From assembly GCA_025363795.1 (NCBI GenBank), contig JANYLE010000180.1, positions 1 through 12,655 of the forward strand: a stretch of DNA of 12,655 nt. The letters run 5' to 3'. The notes under the pieces were generated by a model. It was not told the origin of the DNA, searched no databases, and saw only the letters and a program-made list of their open reading frames with translations. This document shows, piece by piece, positions 6,918 through 12,655 of the stretch. The stretch is from Mariniphaga sp. GTDB lineage: Bacteria > Bacteroidota > Bacteroidia > Bacteroidales > Prolixibacteraceae. The position numbers and the translations under genes were made by a program. The first letter of the stretch is position 1; the number at the start of each line of letters is the position of its first letter.

Positions 6918-8702
6918 ATGAGCAACTATTTTGCAACTCCTCTTACGGCAGAACAATTCGAAACATTCAGATTGCTTACCAGTTCGCTGAATGAAGTGCA
7001 ACTGGCCTGGATGTCAGGATATCTTGCTGCGGTAACGGCTCAAAATGGGGTTCAGATTCCCGCCCAGGTTAAAAATGAAATCAACAATTCCACAGGTCTT
7101 AGCCCAATTACTATTCTTTATGGTTCACGAACCGGAAATGGCGAAGGATTAGCGAAGAAAGCGCAAAAACTGGCTGTTGAATTTGGTCTGACAGCAACGA
7201 TAAAGAACATGGATGACTACAAACCTCGTGATTTGCAGTCGGAAAAGAACCTGCTTGTAATCGTTTCAACACACGGCGAAGGCGAACCACCTTTTGCTGC
7301 AAAAGAGTTGCACCAATTCATCTTCGGGAAACGCGCATCCAGGCTCGAAAACGTAAACTTTGCAGTTCTGGGGCTGGGAGATTCTTCTTACTTCAAGTAT
7401 TGCCAGACGGGAAAAGACTTTGATCTTCAACTGGAAAAACTGGGAGCCAAACGATTGGCCGATGCTGGAAACTGTGATGTCGATTTTCAGGAAGCTGCTG
7501 ACCAGTGGCTGCGGTCAACACTCCCACTTTTTACAGGTTCCACTGTAGACAAGGAATCAGCGTCATTTGACAAAAATATTGATAAAACAGTATCACAAAA
7601 TTATTCAAAGAAGAATCCCTATCAGGCTGAATTATTGGAGAAGATCAATCTTCATGGACGTGGTTCGGAACGGCAAACCCTGCACATTGAACTTGATGCC
7701 GATTTAGAATTTGAACCCGGTGATTCGGCAGGTATTATGCCGGTGAATTCTTCAGCAATAGTTAATGAACTCCTTACTGCAACGGGTTTAAATTCTGATG
7801 AAGAATTGGAAATTAAAGGCTTGAAAACCTCCCTTTTTGATTCCCTTAAACAAGAATTTGAGTTGTCGAAAATAACGATAGATGTGATAAAACGTTACCT
7901 CGAATTCGCTCCAAACGAACAGTTGGCATCCATCGCCCAATCACAGGAAAACCTGCAGGAATACCTGAACGGCAGGGATATTGTCGATCTGTTCAACGAA
8001 TTCCCGGTGAAACTTTCTGCTCAGGATCTTATAAAATTGCTCCGGCCATTGCAACCAAGATTGTATTCCATTGCATCGAGTCCGAAGGCAAATCCGGGAG
8101 AGTTGCACCTCGCTGTTAGTGTGGTTGAATATGAAAACGGAGGAAGAAACCATCGCGGGACCTGTTCGAATTACCTTTCTGATTTTGAGGGAAATGAAAA
8201 CAAAATACCCGTCTTTATTGAAAAAAATCCCAACTTCCGGTTACCCAAAAACGACGAAACACCCATCATCATGGTTGGAGCCGGTACAGGAATAGCTCCA
8301 TACCGGGCATTTGTCCAGCATCGCGAACAAGCTGAAAAGCAAGGGAAAAGCTGGCTATTTTTTGGGAATAGGAATTTTGAGAGCGAATTTCTGTACCAGA
8401 CCGATTGGCAGAAATTTCTGAAATCAGGGGCGTTATCCAAAATGGATGTAGCCTTCTCGCGTGATACCGACAAACGGGTCTATGTGCAACACAAATTACA
8501 GGAAAATGCTATCGAAATCTACCGTTGGCTCGAAGATGGAGCCCATTTCTACATCTGTGGCGACATGAAAAAGATGGCTTCTGATGTACAAAATACACTT
8601 GTTTCAATAGTAGAAAACCAGGGTGAAATGAGTTACGATAGCGCGCTGGATTATGTCAATAAAATGCAGAAAGAAAAGCGGTTACAGCTTGATGTTTACT
8701 AA
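6918..8702 (+). CDS. cysJ: Assimilatory sulfite reductase (NADPH) flavoprotein, alpha subunit
   Basis: CysJ takes electrons from NADPH through FAD and FMN and hands them to CysI for six-electron reduction of sulfite to sulfide in the cytoplasm. The product has 594 residues, close to the usual about 600. Domains in order: an N-terminal leader with QLAWMSGYL at 28-36, as in enteric CysJ; a flavodoxin-like FMN domain with ILYGSRTGNGEG at 66-77, STHGEG at 117-122 and LGLGDSSY at 151-158; a connecting and FAD domain with RLYSIASS at 381-388 and GTCSNYL at 414-420; and an NADPH domain with GAGTGIAPYRAF at 454-465, FFGNRN at 481-486 and YICGD at 545-549. The C-terminus ends in DVY, as typical CysJ does. 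The start at 6918 matches the family N-terminus. cysI follows after 14 bases. The preceding 306 bases separate it from divergent maeB. Confidence 0.97.
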   Translation: MSNYFATPLTAEQFETFRLLTSSLNEVQLAWMSGYLAAVTAQNGVQIPAQVKNEINNSTGLSPITILYGSRTGNGEGLAKKAQKLAVEFGLTATIKNMDDYKPRDLQSEKNLLVIVSTHGEGEPPFAAKELHQFIFGKRASRLENVNFAVLGLGDSSYFKYCQTGKDFDLQLEKLGAKRLADAGNCDVDFQEAADQWLRSTLPLFTGSTVDKESASFDKNIDKTVSQNYSKKNPYQAELLEKINLHGRGSERQTLHIELDADLEFEPGDSAGIMPVNSSAIVNELLTATGLNSDEELEIKGLKTSLFDSLKQEFELSKITIDVIKRYLEFAPNEQLASIAQSQENLQEYLNGRDIVDLFNEFPVKLSAQDLIKLLRPLQPRLYSIASSPKANPGELHLAVSVVEYENGGRNHRGTCSNYLSDFEGNENKIPVFIEKNPNFRLPKNDETPIIMVGAGTGIAPYRAFVQHREQAEKQGKSWLFFGNRNFESEFLYQTDWQKFLKSGALSKMDVAFSRDTDKRVYVQHKLQENAIEIYRWLEDGAHFYICGDMKKMASDVQNTLVSIVENQGEMSYDSALDYVNKMQKEKRLQLDVY

Positions 8703-8716
8703 TTTTAAAATTCAAA

Positions 8717-10423
8717 ATGGAAAATAACAACAAGATAATAGCCCCTCCCAGTCCGATCGAAATTATCAAGGAAAACAGCAATTACCTGCGGGGAACCATT
8801 ATTGAAAGCCTCAACAATCAGCTCACCGGTTCAATAAAGGAACAGGACCAGGTACTAAGCAAATTTCATGGCACCTACCAACAACAGGACCGCGATCTTG
8901 ATGACGAACGCAAACATCAAAAACTGGAACCGCTTTACAGTTTCCTCATCCGCGTGCGTGTTCCCGGAGGAATCACTACTTCGGCCCAATGGTTGGCGCT
9001 GGATGAACTCGCCGACAAGTATGCCGACAAGACATTAAAGCTCACAACGCGTCAGGCGTTTCAGTTTCATGGTGTGTTGAAACGCAACCTGAAAACTACC
9101 ATGCAGGAAATCAACAAAACCTTATTGGATACGATTGCTGCTTGCGGCGATGTAAACCGAAATGTGATGTCCTCTGCGAACCCTTTCGAGTCACCCCTTC
9201 ACGCAGAAGTGGCCGAAGATGCAAAACGGATTTCGGCCCATCTCACTCCCCAAACTGCAGCCTATCACGAAATCTGGCATGACGGAAAACTCATTGAAGG
9301 GGGTGAAAAGGAGGAAGAGCCACTTTATGGTAAAACCTACCTTCCGCGCAAATTTAAAACCGCAATTGCCATCCCTCCACGCAACGACACCGATGTGTTG
9401 TCGAATGACCTTGGGTTTATTGCCATTATTGAAAACGGGCAACTCTCCGGCTACAATGTTACTGTTGGTGGCGGAATGGCTTATACCTTTGGCAATAACA
9501 ACACTTACCCACGCGTGGCTGATGTGGTTGGCTATATTCCGAAAGATAAAATTGTGGAAGTATCTGAAGCGGTACTCGTCTTCCAGCGCGATCATGGTAA
9601 TCGCTCCGACCGCAAAAATGCCCGGTTAAAATACACCGTTGACCGCTTAGGACTTGATTATTTCCATTCAGAATTGAAGCGTACCCATGGTATTCAGCTC
9701 GAAGTTGCAAAACCTTACAAATTTGCGACCCTCGGCGATAAATACGGATGGTCGAAAAGTGCCGATGGACATTGGCATTATACAGTTTTTGTGGAAGGTG
9801 GTAAACTAATCGATCGTGCGGGATATCCAGCCAAAACGGCCCTTCGCGAAGTAGCTAAAAGCCATACCGGAAGTTTCATCCTCACCGGCAATCAAAATGT
9901 GGTGATCGCACAGGTTTCAGAAAAGCTCAAACCGAAAATTGAGAGCATTCTGAAAAAATACAATGTGATTGATGGCAAAAGTTTGTCGCAGCTACGCCAG
10001 AATTCCATCGCCTGTGCAGCTTTGCCTTTGTGCGGGCTGGCTTTTGCCGAAGCGGAACGCTATTTGCCATCGCTTGTTGACAAACTGGATAAGGTGCTCG
10101 AAGCAAACGGTTTGCTCAACGAACCGATCACCATCCGAATGACAGGTTGTGCAAATGGATGTGGTCGACCGTTTTTAGCTGAAATCGGATTGGTTGGAAG
10201 AGCTCCAGGCAAATACAATCTTTACCTGGGCGCCAGTTTCGTGGGTGATCGTCTTAATAAGCTATACAAGGAGATGCTTTCAGAGGAGGAAATCATTGCT
10301 GCATTGACGCCAATCCTTGAAGATTATGCAAAAACCAGGGATACAAACGAACACTTTGGAAACTTTGTCATCCGCAAAGGATATGTGAAAGCGACGACCG
10401 AAGGAAAAAAATTCCATGAATAA
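8717..10423 (+). CDS. cysI: Assimilatory sulfite reductase hemoprotein, beta subunit
   Basis: CysI carries the siroheme coupled to a 4Fe-4S cluster where sulfite is reduced to sulfide with electrons from CysJ. The product has 568 residues, matching the family. The cluster and siroheme ligands are the four cysteines of CAALPLC (433 and 439) and TGCANGCGRP (478 and 482). Basic anion-binding residues are in place: Arg81 in RVRVPGG, Arg148 in GDVNRNV, and Lys212 and Lys214 in RKFKTAIAIPP. TTRQAFQFHGV at 110-120 is another conserved block. All ligands are present, so the protein should be active. The A/T-rich leader has no Shine-Dalgarno sequence. Its stop codon is followed at once by the ATG of the precorrin-2 dehydrogenase gene, which ties cofactor synthesis to the enzyme that needs it. 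Confidence 0.97.
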   Translation: MENNNKIIAPPSPIEIIKENSNYLRGTIIESLNNQLTGSIKEQDQVLSKFHGTYQQQDRDLDDERKHQKLEPLYSFLIRVRVPGGITTSAQWLALDELADKYADKTLKLTTRQAFQFHGVLKRNLKTTMQEINKTLLDTIAACGDVNRNVMSSANPFESPLHAEVAEDAKRISAHLTPQTAAYHEIWHDGKLIEGGEKEEEPLYGKTYLPRKFKTAIAIPPRNDTDVLSNDLGFIAIIENGQLSGYNVTVGGGMAYTFGNNNTYPRVADVVGYIPKDKIVEVSEAVLVFQRDHGNRSDRKNARLKYTVDRLGLDYFHSELKRTHGIQLEVAKPYKFATLGDKYGWSKSADGHWHYTVFVEGGKLIDRAGYPAKTALREVAKSHTGSFILTGNQNVVIAQVSEKLKPKIESILKKYNVIDGKSLSQLRQNSIACAALPLCGLAFAEAERYLPSLVDKLDKVLEANGLLNEPITIRMTGCANGCGRPFLAEIGLVGRAPGKYNLYLGASFVGDRLNKLYKEMLSEEEIIAALTPILEDYAKTRDTNEHFGNFVIRKGYVKATTEGKKFHE

Positions 10424-10894
10424 ATGAAAAGAGAAGACCTTGTATTCATGCCCATCTCGTTGAATGTGACCAATAAGAAAATCCTGCTTGTAGGTGGCGG
10501 AAAGGTGGCTACCCATAAGGGGAGTATCATGGCTCGAATTGTATCGAATGTGACTGTAATTTCACCAGATTTTACTGATGAAATCAGGCAATTGCCGTTC
10601 ACTTTTATTGAAAAAGAATATGAAAAAACCGACCTTGAAGGTTTCTTTCTGATTTATGTATGCACCGGCAACCATGAACTAAACAGCCAGATCAAAGCTG
10701 ATGCCGAAGAGCTTGGAATTCTTACCAGCGTTTGCGATGCGCCAATGTTGTGTGATTTTGTGTCACCCGCTGTTCACAAAGAGGGACACGTCACCATTTC
10801 AGTAGGCTCCAATGCTCAAAATGTCTATCAGTCTGTTGCAATCCGGAACCAGATCACCCAACTTATAACCGATGGGCTGTTAAAAATCGATTGA
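10424..10894 (+). CDS. Precorrin-2 dehydrogenase, possibly also sirohydrochlorin ferrochelatase (short CysG N-domain/Met8/SirC-like protein)
   Basis: This cytoplasmic enzyme would oxidise precorrin-2 to sirohydrochlorin with NAD+, and in bifunctional relatives also inserts Fe2+ to give siroheme for CysI. MPISLNVTNKKILLVGGG at residues 9-26 is the family N-terminus with its Rossmann glycine-rich motif GGGKVA at 24-29. TVISPD at 44-49 supplies the acidic end of the second strand. VCDAPMLCDFVSPA at 103-116 carries the expected catalytic Asp105. The dimerisation segment, with HVTISVGSN, follows at 122-130. At 156 residues it lacks the C-terminal helical domain of CysG-N and SirC proteins, which run to about 200. 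No matching sequence follows the stop in frame. The ATG at 10424 touches the cysI stop; Met9 is an alternative start. It lies 129 bases before the fused siroheme gene. Confidence 0.88.
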   Translation: MKREDLVFMPISLNVTNKKILLVGGGKVATHKGSIMARIVSNVTVISPDFTDEIRQLPFTFIEKEYEKTDLEGFFLIYVCTGNHELNSQIKADAEELGILTSVCDAPMLCDFVSPAVHKEGHVTISVGSNAQNVYQSVAIRNQITQLITDGLLKID

Positions 10895-10917
10895 TCTCTG
10901 GAGATTCCAACCATTTC

Positions 10918-10970
10918 TACCATAAACATGGTATTCAATTTACCCTTAACAAGGGATTTCAGAAGCCCTT
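10918..10970 (+). promoter_or_regulatory. Hairpins with mutually exclusive pairing in the 129-base gap
   Basis: TACCAT (10918-10923) pairs with ATGGTA (10928-10933) over an AAAC loop. Just downstream AAGGG (10951-10955) can pair either with CCCTT at 10943-10947 or with CCCTT at 10966-10970, so the two stems exclude each other. This could be a processing or attenuation element between the precorrin-2 dehydrogenase and fusion genes. Stems of 5-6 bases are weak evidence. Confidence 0.3.
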
Positions 10971-10971
10971 T

Positions 10972-11027
10972 GCATCTGCGTTATTTGTCTTATTGATTAA
11001 GATAACAAAATACTCATAAGCAGATGC
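10972..11027 (+). promoter_or_regulatory. Long inverted repeat that includes the start codon of the fused siroheme gene
   Basis: GCATCTGC (10972-10979) and GCAGATGC (11020-11027) are perfect 8-base inverted repeats, and the second arm contains the ATG at 11024-11026. Inside, TTTGTCTTA (10984-10992) can pair with TAAG (10998-11001) and ACAAA (11005-11009) across a 3-base bulge, giving a nested extended hairpin. Folding would mask the start codon, so this is a candidate translational control element for siroheme synthesis. The role is inferred. Confidence 0.45.
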
Positions 11028-12655
11028 CCGCCACTTTAAACATATTGAAAGTAATTACCAGGAACAGTTCAACTGCATTGAAACTGGTGACCAGGGCATT
11101 GGATCTTATCCCTGATTTGAAATATGAGTTGATTTACCTACCGTCTTTCGACTTTAAATACAATGAAAACTTCTTTCCAGAAGATGCTTTAGCTATTAGT
11201 TATCCTAGTAAAGCAGATCAGGCAATCTTACAAGGGAAGGCTGATTGTATCATTCAGTCAGCGGCGGATCTACCCTATCCGTTAACAGCAGGAATTGAAG
11301 TCATTGCGCTTTTAGAAGCTTTTGATCAAACCAATTCAACTACTATAAGGGACAAACTTGGAAGTGATCTGAAACCAACGGATGAAAGCATTTCACAAAG
11401 CCCAGGAAAACTGCAGTTCGCAATTGTTGCCCTTGCAAACAAGCCAGAACTTAAAGAACTATTTGCAGTACACGACATTCGAAATCAATTTGGCAAAATA
11501 ATCCTTGTTGGATTTGGTCCCGGCAATGCCGACCTGCTTACAATGGGTGGCGACAAAGCATTATCACAATCAGATGTTATCTTTCATGACGATCTTTTGG
11601 ATAAAGATTATCTTCAAAAATATACTGCTGAGAAAGTGTATGTTGGCAAACGGAAAGGAATCCACCGAGTTGAACAAAGCGAAATTAATCGTTTGATCCT
11701 CGAAGCTGCAAAAGCAGGGAAACAGGTAGTTCGGCTCAAAGGTGGTGACCCAATGATTTTTGCCCATGGCGGCGAAGAGGTTGAATACCTGGAACGTAAC
11801 TTTGTAGAAGTCGAAGTTATCCCAGGTGTTTCCTCCGGTATTGCGGTGGCGTCTCTTCTCAAAATACCAATTACTCACCGGGGAATCTCGTCTTCAGTGG
11901 CCTTTATTTCAGGGCATTCAGAGAATGTGTATCTTCCTGATGTTGATACGCTGATTATATACATGGGTGGCACAAATATTAGTGCTATCGCCCGGAAAGC
12001 TATTGAGCAGGGCAGAAATCCTGACATACCAGTCATGATGGTTCACAACCTTTCATTACCGGATCAGCAGGAATTCTTCTTCTCATTGGAAGAGCTCACG
12101 AGTACCGAACAGAAATTTCCAACTCCGATCATTATTATAATTGGTGAAGTGGTCTCCTTTCGGAAAAAGTCAACTTCTGAATTGCTAAAAGGCAATGCGC
12201 TGGTTACCAATGAGTATGCTGACCATTTTTACGAACTTGGAAATAAGCAAGAAAGGTTGCAATCATTTGAATGGCTGATTTTCACAAATCGCCGTACAGT
12301 GAGTTTCTTTTTCGAGGCCATGGAAAACCTCGGAAAAGACAGCCGTTCTCTTGCAGGAATAAAAATAGCAGCAGTTGGGCAAACCACGGTCAGAGTCCTG
12401 AAAGAACATGGTATTCTTGCCGATTTGATCCCCGAATTGGAATCACCGGAAGGATTACTTATCAAAGTTAGGGAACTTGGAATTACTCCCTCGAAAGCCC
12501 TTATCCCTCTTTTCATTCCGGAGATTCCCATTTTGCAGCAAAGTCTGAAAGAAAAGGGGTGGCAGGTGAAACTGTTGATCCTCTCAAAGAAGAATTTAAG
12601 CCCATCGGCTTTTCACCCGTTAGCAGAACCGCACACTCATCGGTATCGGGGATAT
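11024..12655 (+). CDS. cobA: Fused HemC-like fragment / uroporphyrinogen-III C-methyltransferase / HemD-like protein (3' truncated by window edge)
   Basis: The frame runs 544 codons from the ATG at 11024 to the window end with no stop. The start is firm because an in-frame TAA lies at 11003 and no other start codon intervenes. Residues 5-105 resemble only the first lobe of hydroxymethylbilane synthase: ITRNSSTALK at 11-20, and GKADCIIQSAADLP at 71-84 in place of the D-x-A-V-H-S-x-K-D-x-P motif, with the Asp kept and the Lys replaced. Residues 158-375 are a full SUMT/CobA domain: LVGFGPGNADLLT at 161-173, GKRKGIHRVEQSEIN at 208-222, RLKGGDPMIFAHGGEE at 237-252, IPGVSS at 266-271 and IPITHR at 281-286. 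It would methylate uroporphyrinogen III to precorrin-2 with SAM. From about 390, a uroporphyrinogen-III synthase (HemD)-like domain shows WLIFTNRRTV at 417-426 and IAAVGQTTVRVLKEHG at 448-463. It follows cysJ, cysI and the dehydrogenase gene, supplying siroheme. The SUMT call is sure; whether the flanking domains are active is unclear. Confidence 0.9.
   Translation, partial: MPATLNILKVITRNSSTALKLVTRALDLIPDLKYELIYLPSFDFKYNENFFPEDALAISYPSKADQAILQGKADCIIQSAADLPYPLTAGIEVIALLEAFDQTNSTTIRDKLGSDLKPTDESISQSPGKLQFAIVALANKPELKELFAVHDIRNQFGKIILVGFGPGNADLLTMGGDKALSQSDVIFHDDLLDKDYLQKYTAEKVYVGKRKGIHRVEQSEINRLILEAAKAGKQVVRLKGGDPMIFAHGGEEVEYLERNFVEVEVIPGVSSGIAVASLLKIPITHRGISSSVAFISGHSENVYLPDVDTLIIYMGGTNISAIARKAIEQGRNPDIPVMMVHNLSLPDQQEFFFSLEELTSTEQKFPTPIIIIIGEVVSFRKKSTSELLKGNALVTNEYADHFYELGNKQERLQSFEWLIFTNRRTVSFFFEAMENLGKDSRSLAGIKIAAVGQTTVRVLKEHGILADLIPELESPEGLLIKVRELGITPSKALIPLFIPEIPILQQSLKEKGWQVKLLILSKKNLSPSAFHPLAEPHTHRYRGY

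Noticed and set aside
9191..9710. Several overlapping frames on both strands (longest 136 codons)
   Set aside because: They overlap the conserved middle of cysI, whose frame is intact, and their products match no family I recognise.
10895..10999. In-frame continuation of the precorrin-2 dehydrogenase past its stop
   Set aside because: The open codons after the stop do not resemble the family's C-terminal helices, so a stop-codon error is not supported.
11505..11878. Short frames on both strands that might suggest separate small genes
   Set aside because: The long frame from 11024 runs through this stretch and encodes the conserved SUMT motifs, so the short frames are shadows.
11024..12655. 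Possible frameshift or assembly error creating the HemC-like/CobA/HemD fusion
   Set aside because: I translated the frame codon by codon with no stop or frame change, and the SUMT and HemD-like motifs are in the same frame as the N-terminal part.

Overview
The window looks like chromosomal DNA from a member of the Bacteroidota. This is inferred, not proven. The genes are moderately AT-rich, start codons sit behind A/T-rich leaders with no clear Shine-Dalgarno sequence (clearest upstream of the starts at 3118, 6918 and 8717, and of the minus-strand start at 6611), and the proteins are ordinary bacterial enzymes with Bacteroidota-like wording. No tRNA, rRNA, CRISPR array, transposase or integrase is visible.

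Layout. (1) Positions 2-1083 hold the end of an ABC transporter operon: the C-terminal part of an ATPase, cut by the window edge, overlapping its ABC-2 permease by 4 bases. (2) After a 144-base gap containing a hairpin and a diverged duplicated leader, 1228-4227 holds two co-directional genes. The first is a 624-residue membrane protein that joins an isoprenylcysteine/phospholipid methyltransferase-like domain to a divergent prolipoprotein diacylglyceryl transferase (Lgt)-like domain. The second is a PAPS-dependent-type sulfotransferase. (3) Convergent to these, on the minus strand at 4341-6611, is maeB, the NADP-dependent malic enzyme with a phosphotransacetylase-like tail. (4) A 306-base divergent intergenic region follows. 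(5) From 6918 to the right edge runs a sulfite-reduction and siroheme operon: cysJ, cysI, a short precorrin-2 dehydrogenase, and a three-part fusion (HemC-like fragment, uroporphyrinogen-III methyltransferase, HemD-like) that is still open at the window end.

How it fits together. CysJ passes electrons from NADPH to CysI, which reduces sulfite to sulfide on a siroheme/4Fe-4S centre. The two genes after cysI make siroheme: the fusion would methylate uroporphyrinogen III to precorrin-2, and the 156-residue protein would oxidise it to sirohydrochlorin and perhaps insert iron. MaeB, transcribed divergently, generates NADPH, so the divergent pair may be linked through reductant supply (inference). 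The sulfotransferase is also a sulfur-metabolism gene, but it uses the PAPS branch and lies in a different transcription unit.

Most notable: the methyltransferase/Lgt-like fusion with substituted Lgt catalytic positions; the HemC-fragment/CobA/HemD fusion, which runs 544 codons without a stop; the shortened precorrin-2 dehydrogenase; and inverted repeats whose downstream arm contains the start codon in two separate leaders. One of these leaders is duplicated with a compensating base change.
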